The notes below the pieces were generated by a model. It saw only the letters and a list, made by a program, of their open reading frames with translations. It ran no database searches and was not told the DNA's origin. A DNA stretch of 62,887 bases from Flammula alnicola (lineage: Eukaryota; Basidiomycota; Agaricomycetes; Agaricales; Strophariaceae): the NCBI GenBank assembly GCA_015499995.1, contig JADNRV010000281.1, positions 1 to 62,887 of the forward strand. The letters run 5' to 3'. This document shows, in pieces, positions 22,690 through 34,800 of the stretch (position 1 is its first letter; each line of letters begins with the position of its first letter). The translations under genes were made by a program, and so were the position numbers.

Positions 22690-24940
22690 AGGTCTTTACC
22701 CTGCCCCACATATTCCTGGTGGAGTCCAGTGGAGTCCGGCCGGATTTCCGCAGTCCATCCGGAGTCCAGTCGGATTTTCTTTTGGTGGCAGCACTGCCAA
22801 ATTATTATTCTAAATCCACCCGGAGTCCACCCGGAGTCCAGCAGAACTCCGAATGGACCACCTGGACCACCCGGATTCTCCGGGTTGACATAGTGAAAGG
22901 GAAATTTAATAAATTTCCTGCGGAGTCCACGCGGACTCCACAGAATCCAGCCGGAATGCACGAATTTTAGTTATCTGTTATATATTTATTATTTAATTCA
23001 TTATTTATGGCGTGCAACACCGGGCTTTCGCCAATACCCATTTTGCTCGGCACGTTCGGCATGCCACCAACCGTGGTTGCACGTTGCACGTTGCCACGTC
23101 AGCGTATTCCTTTCCTCCCACCACCAACCATCTGTCTCTCACCACCCCCGTCGACGTCGACGTCAACCCCACCTCACCACCGCCTTTCGCCATGCCCCAC
23201 GACAACCACGAAGAACCCCGGGTTCGCCCGACGACGATCCACGATGGCTCGTCGCCACCGCAAGTCGCATATAGGACCCGACGCATGAGAGAAAGCACGG
23301 TGCGGGGGGGGGGGGGGGCTGGATACAAAAGGGGGGACCCATGACAAGGGAGGCCCACATGGTGCGTCATAAACGACAGCCCCGCAACAATGCCTGACCC
23401 CCACCGCATCCCTCGCAGAAGCGATGTGCCCCGGGCACTGAAACCGACACCGGCGGCAACATCGCACGCGACCGCCCACCACCAGTACAACCGCCACGCG
23501 ACCGCCATGACGGGCACGCGACGGCAACGACAGCGGGAGCACGACATCGTGCTCCCGTGTCGTTCTGATGTTGGGTGGGCAGGTGCAAACTGCAACGACG
23601 GTGCAGCGGCGGTGCCACATCAACCCGCCATGACGGGCACGCGACGGCAATGACAGCGGGAGCACGACATCGTGCTCCCGTGTCATTCTGATGTTGGGTG
23701 GGCAGGTGCAAACTGCAACGACGGTGCAGCGGCGGTGCCACATCAACCACACCAGCGCCAGCGACCTGCCCCATGACTCGCGGGCACCGACAACCAACGG
23801 CGGGTGTGCAGCAGGCGGCAACGAGGACAGGACGCCGGTAGCACGACCGCCATGGCGCATCAAGGACAACGACCACGGCCGTGACAACCACGCAGGCCCT
23901 CACCACCATCCCCTCCCCCTCTGCCTCCCACCAGTCCCGGTTGACGTCGGCGTCGACGCCGCCTACCACCGCCCCTCACCACAACCCCGCGATAACCACA
24001 AGAGGCGCGACGACCACGCGCCGCGGGATCGCCCAGCCGGTAAGCTACCACCCGCCCCCATCCTTTCTGCCCCCCTTCCTCCCTTGCCATTAACCCCCCC
24101 ACACTCTGTTTCGAGCAGGTGACGACACCGCAGGTACCAAACCCGCCGCGAGCTACGAACAGCCACGAAACGCGACCTCGACAACCGACGCCAGCGACAC
24201 CACCATCCCCCTCCTCCTGCTCCCACCGGGCCCGGTCGACCTCGGCGTCGACAACACCTCACCAGCACCCCTCACCACGAATCCACGACAGCCACAACGA
24301 CCCCATGACAGCCACGACGAGCCACGATGATCGTGCGCTGCGGGATCGCGTGACCGGTAAGCCACCCCTGCCCCATCCTTTCCGTCCCCCACGTCGCAGC
24401 TAACTGACAACGATAATGACAAGGGCGATGCAGCAGCAGCAGCAGCAGCATGACCACTGCTGCTGCTCATATACGCCGCATCCATCACCTCCCACTCCAA
24501 TCTCGCCCTCATTTGCCTACCATTAGTTTATTTTTGTATTAGTTTATTTTTAATATACTGAATTATCAACTGTGACTATTAGTGAGCACCTAAGGTTGCA
24601 AGAATATTTCTGGAATGGGTGGGGCATGGTAAAGTATTGAAATTTTGACATCTTGAATATGAAATCCACCTGGACTCCACCTGGAATGATACATAACTCA
24701 AAAGCCATTTTTTTTATCAGAGTCCATCCTAAATGCAATCCACCCGGAGTCCAGCTGGAGTCCACATGGAGTCTAGATGGACTCCAGGTGGAGTCTAGAT
24801 GGACTCCAGGTGGACTCCGGGTGGACTCCAGGTGAATTAAGTAGAAATACACAAGTTTAAGTGTAGTCAGGTGGACTCCACTGGAATCACCTGGAGTCCC
24901 CGGAGTCCACCAGGAATCCGTGGGGGAGGGTAAAGTACTG
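22690..24940. mobile_element. hAT-like element with 9-bp target duplication and GC-rich interior
   Basis: GGCTTGGCG occurs at 22681-22689 and 24941-24949 as a perfect direct duplication. Element ends are imperfect inverted repeats: left AGGTCTTTACCCTGCCCCAC, right complement AGTACTTTACCCTCCCCCAC. Both subterminal regions (22720-22960, 24655-24910) contain many GGAGTCCA/TGGACTCC words in mirror arrangement. The middle (23000-24510) is very GC-rich (long open frames on both strands) with a G15 run at 23304-23318 and a CAG tract near 24430. The size of the duplication (8 or 9 bp, depending on the edge base) suggests hAT. No transposase is visible. Confidence 0.85.
23503..23748 (+). repeat. Two tandem 123-bp units containing a perfect hairpin
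   Basis: Copies at 23503-23625 and 23626-23748 are almost identical. Each contains CGGGAGCACG-ACAT-CGTGCTCCCG, a 10-bp perfect stem. Overlapping long frames with repeated HRRCTVVAVCTCPPNI words on the minus strand come from this duplication and are not convincing genes. Confidence 0.9.
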
Positions 24941-24949
24941 GGCTTGGCG

Positions 24950-25172
24950 CTCAGTAGGTATAAAATATGCTTGTAATGCACGTAGTAGAGTAGGCAATCC
25001 ACCCCACAGTTGACGCTTTAAAACCAGTGAAAACACTTAAGGGAACGATTTAACCTCGTCGCACCAGATTTAATTTAATAAAGACCAACATTTGACACTT
25101 TAAAACAGCTTTGCAATCACTGCAAGTTTGAGGAGTTAGTTAACCAGAGTTTGACGCGTGTTTCTGTAAAAG
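24950..25172. other. Non-coding spacer
   Basis: AT-rich with no coding frame. It leads into repeat A copy 2. Confidence 0.3.
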
Positions 25173-25326
25173 TGTAGCGTGTGCCCGTCGTGACCACGTG
25201 AAAGTTGTAGTGCACACTCGTCGCGGTCCCTGCATGAAAGTTACAGTTTGTTAAAGTCAAGTTAAAGTCAAGAGTTCGTACCAGTTGTCAAGTTAAAGGA
25301 AGTCCGAGTTCGGCATTGTTTGAGTT
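25173..25326 (-). repeat. Dispersed repeat A, copy 2
   Basis: About 90% identical to 12111-12257 in the same orientation. The similarity stops at GTTTGAGTT (25326), where the other copy continues into ACAAAGTCTATTA. It is a fragment of the LTR-like family. Confidence 0.65.
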
Positions 25327-26357
25327 AGAAAGTCACCACACCAGGTTCTACAGAACTAAAACCCGCCCCATACCAAAACCTGCATAGACTAGTTTTACAA
25401 GTCGAAGCACTTCTCCTTTTTCATACTTTACCCCCGAGACTCGCACACAAGACTATGTCTAGTCAAGTTGTTGGGTTTGTGGTTTGGTTGTGTTGAGTGT
25501 AGAGTTCTTTCTGCACCACTAGCTAGATCATTTCCAACGTAGATGAAACCTAGCACTTTACCGTGTCTGTGATGAAGCATGCATATTCACTGCAACAACA
25601 ACAGCAGCAGCAATAGCTCGGGAGATAGATGAGCAGGAGCATGTTGGTTGAAGGTTGGTTGCATTTGCCCAGTGCGTACCATGCATATTCACTCTAGCAA
25701 GTGACTGGCGTGACTGATGTCAACAGATAGTTAGCTTGTCAGCTGTATAGATAGTTGAGTTTGAATCAATTTGTTTCTCATTCTCACTCTTTCCTAACCA
25801 TGAGCTGCAAAATTGGGTCTTCTTAAGTAAACAACTACCTAGGATATAAATCTATATGTAGGCTATGTTGACTATTTTTCTACAAGACTACAGGAGCAAC
25901 AGAGATAAATGTAGCCGTTCTGGGGAGCTACATTGTACAATATTTTAGGGGGATGTCGACCGGTCTATAAATGCTACAGATGCAACATTGTACAATATAT
26001 ACATAGGGTTTTTTCCTGATGAAGGAGAAAGGCCAACTTGTGAAAATGTTCCCATCTATGGCTGCGAACATCCATCATTATTGTTATCACTGCATCAGCA
26101 ATCAGCATCAATTCATCTCCAACATGTTGTTTACATGCACAAAAGGATTCAAGTCCTGCTAGTGTTGTTCCCGGAGTGAGGCAAAACAAGGCGAAGTGAC
26201 AACTCGAACCAACTCATCAAATTCAAGTTGAGTCGAGGTGTTCCTCACATGACCTTATGAGGTCGGTGATCGCCGGTGGTTTTTTTCCATCCAATGAGAT
26301 GACAGAGATATTTGAATTCGGTATGTTGTGATTGGGCTATAGATTACATGTAGATTA
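25327..26357. other. Non-coding DNA
   Basis: CAACAACAACAGCAGCAG microsatellite near 25594 and two TACATTGTACAATAT words (about 25930 and 25985). No gene can be supported. Confidence 0.4.
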
Positions 26358-26365
26358 CAACACTG

Positions 26366-26776
26366 TAGTGATGGGCACGGGTAACCCGCGGGCGAATTTT
26401 GTCGACCCGCACCCGTACCCGCCAAAACCCGCACCCGTGGCCACGGGTATGGGATCCCGTGCTTGCAGGTGCGGGTTTGCACGGGACCCGTGGGTACAGA
26501 AACCTGTGCGGGTTTGATGGGGACATCGTGAGAATTTGTGCAATGTTGAATTAGAATTAGAGTAAATTTTGGCAACTACATTACATAATTATTTATTCAA
26601 GTAACTAAAGAACATATTTGACACATTTCGGAGTTTCCCGTGTACCAGCCAAAAACCCGTGACCCAGGCGCACGGGTGCGGGTTGGCTGAGGGTCACTCA
26701 AAGTGCACCCGCACCCGCACCCGCCACACCCGTACCCGCAAACCCGCACGGGTGTCAGCACCTGTGCCCAACACTA
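26366..26776. mobile_element. hAT-type MITE, GC-rich ends, 8-bp duplication
   Basis: 411 bp with inverted ends TAGTGATGGGCACGGGT (left) and TAGTGTTGGGCACAGGT (complement of right). A perfect 8-bp duplication, CAACACTG, flanks it (26358-26365 and 26777-26784). Subterminal ACCCGCACCCG repeats lie in mirror arrangement around an AT-rich middle. TAGTGNTGGGC ends plus 8-bp duplications are diagnostic of hAT MITEs. No ORF. Confidence 0.95.
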
Positions 26777-26865
26777 CAACACTGTAGAGTAGATTACAAG
26801 AAATTAGTATAACTATGATGGGATAGTAAGTAAGTTAAGAAGATTTATTCATATTTTTTTATTAG

Positions 26866-29800
26866 CACATAGGTAAGCTACAATGTAGTGTATGATACGG
26901 TCTAGCGAACGCATACAATGTAGTGTATGATACAGTCTAGCGAATGCATACAATGTACCATATGATACGGGGCCAGCGAATTCGCTGGACGGCATAGAAT
27001 ACATACCAAATTGAGCTATCTACATTGTACCGAATCATACGGGGCCAGCGAATTCGCTGGAACAGGCCACGGCAGTCAAACTGGGTGTCAACGGCACTCG
27101 GTAGGTCACCGGCACTAGGTCGGGACCCATGTCGGTGCCGTAGGTAGTCAGCACCAGCACTTGATATGCAACTGGCAGATTTTCGGGAGTGGACTGCCTT
27201 GAAAAGTGCAGTAATGGAGTGCGTTAGAGTAAAGTAATATTAGATGCTGTGGCAACCAAGATAACATTAATACAATTTAATTGAAAGGCAGGAATAGAGG
27301 GTTTGGAAAAATTGTTAGGGTGCCAGCAGGTCACCTATGAGGCGGTACCGGCACCGGCACTGTGCAGAGATGGACAGGAATGTGTGCGTCTAAATAAATT
27401 ACTATTATATGCATATTTGATGAAATGAACATAATGTAAGTTGACTGAAAGGCTGGAATACAGGCTTCGGAAAAATTGTTAGGGTGCCGGCAGGTCACCT
27501 ATGAGTTGGCACCGGGACCGGCACTGGCTATAGATGCATGGGAATGTGCGTGTCTAAATGAATTACTACTATATGCATTTTTGACGAAATGAACACAATG
27601 TAAGTTGACTGAACAACTGGGATATAAGCTTCGGAAAATTTATTAGGGTGCCGACAGGTCACCTATGCATCGGCACCGGGACTGGTACCAGGTATAGATG
27701 CACGGGAGTGGTGCGCGTCTAAATAAATTACCATTATATGTGTTGTTGATGAAATGAATATAATGTAAGTTGACTGAAAGGCTGGAATACAGGTGTCAGA
27801 AAAATTATTAGGATGCTGACAGGTCACCTATGAGTCGGCACCGGGACCGGCAGTGGGTGTAGATGGACAGGAATAGTGTGCGTCTAAATAAATTACCATT
27901 ATATGTGTTTTTGACAAAATGACCATAATGTGAATGGATTGAAATCCTATAATATAAGCATCAGAAAAATTGCTAGGGTGCTGGCAGGTCACCTATGAGT
28001 TGGCACCGGCACCGGCACTGGGTATAGATGCATGGGAGTGGTGCGCGTCTAAATAAATTACCATTATATGTGTTTTTGATGAAATGAACATAATGTAAGT
28101 TGACTGAAAGGCTGAATATAAGCTTTGGAAAAATTATTAGGGTGCTGGAAGGTCACCTATGAGTCGGCACCGCGACCGGCACTGGGTGTAGATGGACGGG
28201 AATGTGTGCGTCTAAATAAATTACCATTATATGCGTTTTTGACGAAATGAACATAATGTAAGTTGACTGAAAGGCTGGAATACAGGCTTCGGAAAAATTG
28301 TTAGGGTGCTGGCAGGTCACCTATGAGTCGGCACCGGCACCGGCACTGGGTATAGATGCATGGGAGTGGTGCACGTCAAAATTATATGCATTTTCAATGA
28401 AATCAGTTGACTGAAAGACTGGAATATAAGCTTTGGAAAATTTGTTAAGGTGCTGGCAGGTCACCTATGAGTCAGCATCAGGACCAGGACTGGGAAGAGA
28501 TAGACAGGAATGGTGTGCATCTAAACAAATTAACATTGTATGTGTTTTCGATGAAATGACCATAATGTGAGTTAATTGAAATGCTGGAATATAAGCTTGG
28601 TTTTATCAATCTTCAAATTGAGTTATGTTCGCATCATTGTGGTCAGTCATTTTGGTTGCAGATCCAAGGGGATGGGCATGAGGACAACATTCCATGAGCC
28701 ATATGGCCTCTTTCTACACTGGAATAATAGATAGGAATCAGAACTTACAGTGATGGATCATAGGCCATTGCTTCAATTAGAATATCCAAGATGGATTCTC
28801 TCTCCTCAAACTCTGTAGGATCTTCAGAAGCCACTAGCTTTGGGAGAGATGTGACACCATAATACTATACATTAGCCTCTTTGTCAGTTGTATCCTTCAT
28901 AAGTGCAGCCTGCAGAGCATTATATTGGTCCTTGCTTTTGAATAGGTTTAACTTAACAAATTTTGAAACATGAAATAGATGCATGCAATCTCTCTAAGAT
29001 GGGAAATCATTTCAGCCACAGTGTACAGAGAATAATAGTGAGCATTCTTGTCTTTGGCCAGAAAGGCATTTAATAGGATTGTGAGCAATGAGGAAGCATG
29101 GATAATTGTACCCTTTTTATTTGCAAATCTTGTATACCCACCAATAAAATTCAAGACATGGTTAGCTGAAGTAGAAATTTCTCCAAAGCTTATATCCCAG
29201 CATTTCAATCAACTCACATTATGGTCATTTCATTGAAAACACATACAATGTTAATTTGTTTAGACGCACACCATTCCTGTCTATCTCTTCCCAGTCCTGG
29301 TCCCGATACTAACTTATAGGTGACCTGCCAGCACCTTAACAAATTTTCCAAAGCTTATATTCCAGTCTTTCAGTCAACTGATTTCGTCGAAAATGCATAT
29401 AATGGGAATTTATTTAGACGTGCACCATTCCCGTCCATCTATACCCAGTGCCGGTCCCAGTGCTGACTCAGAGGTGACCTTCCTGCACCTTAACAATTTT
29501 TTCGAAGCCTATAGTGCAGCATTTTAATCAACTCACATTATGCTCATTTCATCGAAAATGCACATAACATTAATTTATTTAGATGTGCACCATTCCCCTC
29601 CACCTCTGCTGAGTCCTGGTGCCGATGCCAACTCATAGGTGACCTGCCAGCACCCTAGCAATTTTTCTGATGCTTATATCATAGAATTTCAATCCATTCA
29701 CATTATGGTCATTTCATCAAAAACACATATAATGGTAATTTATTTAGACATGCACCATTCCCGTCCATCTATACCTGATGCCGGTCCCGGTGCCGACTTA

Positions 29801-30895
29801 TAGGTGACCTGCTGGCACCCTAGCAATTTTTCCGATGCTTATATTATAGGATTTCAATCCATTCACATTATGGTCATTTTGTCAAAAACACATATAATGG
29901 TAATTTATTTAGACGCGCACCATTCCCATCCATCTACACCCAGTGCCGGTGCCGGTGCTGACTCATAGGTGACCTGTCAGCATCCTAATAATTTTTCCGA
30001 CACCTGTATTCCAGCCTTTCAGTCAACTTACATTATATTCATTTCATCAACAACACATATAATGGTAATTTATTTAGACGCGCACCACTCCCGTGCATCT
30101 ATACCTGGTACCAGTCCCGGTGCCAATGCATAGGTGACCTGTCGGCACCCTAATAAATTTTCCGAAGCTTATATCCCAGTTGTTCAGTCAACTTACATTG
30201 TGTTCATTTCGTCAAAAATGCATATAGTAGTAATTCATTTAGACACGCACATTCCCATGCATCTATAGCCAGTGCCGGTCCCGGTGCCAACTCATAGGTG
30301 ACCTGCCGGCACCCTAACAATTTTTCCGAAGCCTGTATTCCAGCCTTTCAGTCAACTTACATTATGTTCATTTCATCAAATATGCATATAATAGTAATTT
30401 ATTTAGACGCACACATTCCTGTCCATCTCTGCACAGTGCCGGTGCCGGTACCGCCTCATAGGTGACCTGCTGGCACCCTAACAATTTTTCCAAACCCTCT
30501 ATTCCTGCCTTTCAATTAAATTGTATTAATGTTATCTTGGTTGCCACAGCATCTAATATTACTTTACTCTAACGCACTCCATTACTGCACTTTTCAAGGC
30601 AGTCCACTCCCGAAAATCTGCCAGTTGCATATCAAGTGCTGGTGCTGACTACCTACGGCACCGACATGGGTCCCGACCTAGTGCCGGTGACCTACCGAGT
30701 GCCGTTGACACCCAGTTTGACTGCCGTGGCCTGCTCCAATGAATTCGCTGGCCTCGTATCATATGGTACAATGTAGATAGCTCAATTTGGTATGTATTCT
30801 ATGCTGTCCAGCGAATTCGCTGGCCCCGTATCATACGGTACATTGTATGTGTTCGCTAGACCGTATCATACACTACATTGTAGCTTACCTATGTG
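26866..30895. mobile_element. Large foldback transposon with 1.7-kb repeat-built arms
   Basis: The left arm 26866-28598 and right arm 29186-30895 are inverted copies. The ends are CACATAGGTAAGC and its complement. The flanking direct repeat TTATTAG occurs at 26859-26865 and 30896-30902 (7 bp, or 8 bp if the shared next base C is counted). Each arm has a unique outer part (including CAGCGAATTCGCTGG palindromes) and then about eight tandem units of roughly 165 bp (GTTAGGGTGCYGGCAGGTCACCTATGAGT.. to ..GTAAGTTGACTGAAAGGC). The 587-bp loop holds a gene remnant. Tandem-repeat arms are the classic foldback architecture; 7-8 bp duplications occur in P/Galileo and hAT groups. Confidence 0.93.
28700..29208 (-). 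pseudogene. Spliced-gene remnant in the foldback loop
   Basis: Minus strand. The frame 29208-28948 (86 aa, with ISFGEISTSANHVLNFIGGY and KDKNAHYYSLYTVAEMISHL) is followed, in another frame, by FVKLNLFKSKDQYNALQAAL, a TAG, YYGVTSLPKLVASEDPTEF and ILDILIEAMAYDPSL. The last is followed by a GTAAGT donor at about 28749, with a possible acceptor (TTATTCCAG) some 30 nt on. Real coding composition plus a splice donor indicates a former multi-exon gene: either a relic of the element's transposase or captured host DNA. I do not recognise the family. One frame change and one stop show that it is broken. Confidence 0.5.
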
Positions 30896-31144
30896 TTATT
30901 AGCTGATCCAGCTCGTCAAATTTACCTGCTGCCATGAGCTCCATCAGTAAAATGACAAACCCTTTCACAACCACTTCTTATCGCTTTTCGAGGCTTTCGC
31001 TTTTGGGCGCCTTTTTTTGGCCCTTTAATTCAAATTTGATAGAGCTTTTCCCAACTTCTCTCGCTTTCACGCTTTCGATCCTAACATGTCCCAGTGTTGA
31101 TATATAATGAATGAAAACATAATAATAGACACATTTTGACATAG

Positions 31145-31681
31145 CTATGATATTCCGAGCCCAAGTTCTTTTAAGATAGCATCCTGTTTGCATGTAAGAT
31201 ACTTTAACTGCTCCTCCAACCTTGCTATTTCCCTCAACATTTCTGTGGCTGCTTCGACCATGCGGAATTGACTTTCGTAGTGTTTTGGTTGCTGGCTCTC
31301 CTCATCGATGTCATGTGGTGTTGTGGGAAGTAGTTCCGAGGGAGGTGACTCCGGACTCAGAGGCTCCGAGTCGGACTCGCTAAACGATTCGGAAATACTA
31401 GAAAGCTATGAAATTCAGATGATAAGTTTATGAATATCACAGTAGGAAGTACTTACCTCATGTTCCCATGTGCAAGAACTTGTGATCACTGAACAGTTGT
31501 CGTCCTCCATGTCATTGTTCCGATTTTGATAGCGCGAGATCTTGTAAGTCATGTAGCGGCAAACACGACGCTGATTGTACGAGGAAGCGGGTTCATCAGA
31601 TAGTGAATCAGGGCCAGGGCCCTTGAAGCACCACTCGGCACTTGCAGGAGGAAGCGGTGAAGGCAGATTTGGATTTGGCAT
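31145..31681 (-). CDS. Small two-exon coiled-coil protein of the Plavaka element
   Basis: Exon 1 31681-31457 and exon 2 31405-31145 join at a GTAAGT..ATAG intron without phase change, giving 161 aa. The N-terminal half is Pro/Ser rich with a basic-aromatic patch (RRVCRYMTYKISRYQNRN). The centre is an acidic Ser/Glu linker. The C-terminus (FRMVEAATEMLREIARLEEQ onwards) is a likely coiled coil ending CKQDAILKELGLG. It lies 147 bp downstream of the transposase stop on the same strand and inside the candidate TIRs, so it is plausibly an accessory protein of the element. No family recognised; no frame damage. Confidence 0.6.
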
Positions 31682-31827
31682 GGGGTAAGTCAGCAGTCAG
31701 AGCAGCCCAACTCCGAGTCTCTATCAAATTTTGACGCGGCGTTCATCACATGACTGATTAGATCTCACGCAAACTCACTCAAAAGCAACTCAGAAGGTAT
31801 ATTTATGAATGAAACGGTGTAATGGCA

Positions 31828-34800
31828 TTAAAATGCGACCTCATGAGCATGATAATCTATGTACTTATTAACATAAAAAGTGTGAAAGGAATCTAAAGAC
31901 TTGGAAAAGTCAAACATTGCGTCTGTGGGTAAGAAATTAGGACCTGCCACCCCAATGAGATGGGCCCCTCGCAACACGGTATCAAGATGGATGACCTCGA
32001 GAGACCGTTTGCTTCCTCGAAAATCGGGTTCAACCATCCACATGGTGGTCTCCTCATCCGGTGCATCTCCGACTGCTGAGAACCACTGCACGAGAGCACA
32101 TGGATATGTAACACCGTCATGATTGAAGGAAAAGAATAGGAACACCCGTGCGACGTGGAGATTTGTAAAGCCCTCCGCATCGGGCTCAGCATCTGTGTTA
32201 CCCACGAAGATGCAATCACGGCGGGCGGCGCCGCCATACCATGAGCTCACAGATCTGATGCGCTCATGATGCAGCCCACCTAGTCCGGAGAGATCACTCG
32301 GCGCATAAAAGACAGCACGCGCTGAGTTGTAGACGTAGGTTTTACCTGAAATGTCAGGAAGCTCGTTGGGGCATGCTGGGACTGGCGAGTCAGGATTTAA
32401 GGTGGCGTAGAGGAAGCGGCGTGTAAGGAGGGGTAGCTGGGGCTGATTGACACGGGCAGCAAGCAGGTAGATATCTCGAGGAAGTCGACGCACTGTTGGG
32501 TAGATTAGGAAATGGTTTGTTGGTTTGAGCTGACAGACGTACCATAAGTCTTGGCCAACTTGACCTCAGCCTCCGCCAACGGCTCGTCCACTGCGCCTGC
32601 ATCATTAACTTCCTGAGCATCCAGCGCCCCCACGTCGTCATCGGCGTCTTCATCTGCTTGAGCAGCGCCGGCGTCTTCATCGACTGCTGGTTGAGCAGCA
32701 GCTGCTGCGTCATGTTCCAGATCTTCATGGTCTGCGAGATCGTCGGCCTTGAGTCCAGCACATAGCTCGCCCAGAAATCCGGAGAGATTGGGGCCGTCCA
32801 ACATTCCTCGAGCCTTGAAGTCCACACAAGCTGCAGCCAGTTTGTCGTTCCTCTGGTTAGAAACCAGCATCTGGCCGAGAGGTTTATTGCGGCTTGATCG
32901 ACGATAGGGCTTTTTGACAGCCTTGATATGCTTTGACTCCGTGATTGACGAACAGAGTCCATTCGGCGCGCCGAACTGTGTGATCATGAAGCGGTAGTGT
33001 ACGAGGGAGTGTTGGCGAGGAAGGGAAAAGCCGTCTGGTCGGACGTCACGGAAGACTTCACGGTGCTGGTGAAACCGTGTGAGTGCCGCGTCGATTTCGA
33101 CCAAGGTGTCTTCGTCAATAATCGACCGGCGGACAAGGTAACAGAACTCGATTAGAGCTGCCACTGCCTTGACCATCTCCTCAGGTACATGGCCGGAAAT
33201 GGCGGGGAGATAAACTTACAGGATTAGAGAGTGGTTAGTGATGTCGTCTCGATAGAGTCATATATAAGTTCGTACCTTCATCAAGCCCTTTGAGTCATTG
33301 CCCGTCCACTGCTTGAATCCTCGTCCCTCGTGAAAGTGCCGAAGGCCTGGGAAGGAAGGCACGACTGCAATACTATAATTGAGTTCCAATTAGTGCTCTG
33401 GTTTCATTGAAGAACAACAGTAACTTACCGTCGGTCAATATCTGCCAAGATCCGCTCAGCCTCAGCTTTGGGATATGTCTGCATGATCCATTGTCCTACC
33501 CAGTCGACGAGGTGATCCTTAAACGTGCCCTTGATGATCTGATGGAGGAGGTCGGGTGACAGGAGCTCGTGAATGTCGGCTCGTGGAAAGGCAGTAGTAA
33601 ATGGCTGTAAAGATATTAGAGATGCTTCAATTGGAAGTAATAGTGGTATGGCACTCACGAGAAGTTCTCCGACGATTCCATAATCATCCCATAGCTCCTG
33701 CAAAGAGATGGCTCTGGAGTTGAGCAAGGTATCTGTGTGGAGGTGGGACCGTAGCCCGTTCAGATCGCCGTCTAAATCAGTGGGCGGAGCGGTACATCTA
33801 ATAAAATTATCGTCAGAAAAGATCAAGTTATTGTTGAGCAAGGAAACATACTTAGGACACCAGTTTTGAACGATGCATGCCAGAAGCGCCTGTTCAGGAT
33901 AGTCGGCAATGTACGGCCCCAGGCCATAAATGACACGTCGATAATGGCCGTCTGCACAGCGCGTCACACGTGGCACGGTCATATGTGGGCGGACAGATGA
34001 GAGGATGTGTTCGAGGGAGGAATGGAAGAGTTGGCGGCGAAACTTGCGGAAGTCTACTTTGTCGGCATATTCCTTGCTCGCTATTGTAATATATTAGCTG
34101 TACTCAGTATATGTGACGCAGAGTGAAGAACATACTTTTGGGTACGGCGAGGAAACCAACCAAGGCTACTGCATTACGATGCGCACGGCGAACAGAGTTG
34201 TGTACATTGCCCAATGACGCATAGAGCGGGTAGAAGTCATTTTGCCCAGTTGCGACAGAGACTGTTGTCTTATCGCTACCGAGCACAATAGGCGCGAACA
34301 TTGCCCCATGGGTTGATTCGTCTTTGGCGATTTCGTCCTGCTTGCATGTTAGTAAAAATTCGTGACAAAATGCGAAGACAGCTCACTGCTTGTTCCCAGC
34401 TCCAATTGCCTGACATGAGATCCCTATACCGTCGCTTGCGATTCCGAGACACCCGCTTGGGTGCATAGTCCATCTCGCCCTTGAAATCCGGATTGCCGAT
34501 TTGATTCTCGAGCACCTGAAGGACATCGCGGAACCAGACTTCGAATTTCTGATCCACCCATGGCGGTACCGGTCCTTCTTCTGGCCGTGGGCCATTATAT
34601 GCGATGGAGAAACTGTTCCATGGAACGTCACCCTGCTGCACGGTGTCGATAATGGAATAAAGTTCTTTGTGGTCGGCAAAGGGCGGAGGTTGATTGTACA
34701 ACGACGCCAGTAAGTTCATGAGTCGGTCAATCTTCCCGGCGGACATCTCTTCATGTGTGTACAGGAACTCGGCGAATTCAAACTCGGACCTGCCGGTAAA

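Noticed and set aside
22980..24510. Long overlapping open frames on both strands (up to 237 codons)
   Set aside because: They arise from extreme GC content and the 123-bp tandem duplication; low complexity, no motif, frames open on both strands at once.
27300..30490. Regularly spaced similar units suggestive of a CRISPR array
   Set aside because: Units are about 165 bp, similar along their whole length with no unique spacers, and occur in mirror image in both arms of the foldback element; the genome is eukaryotic.
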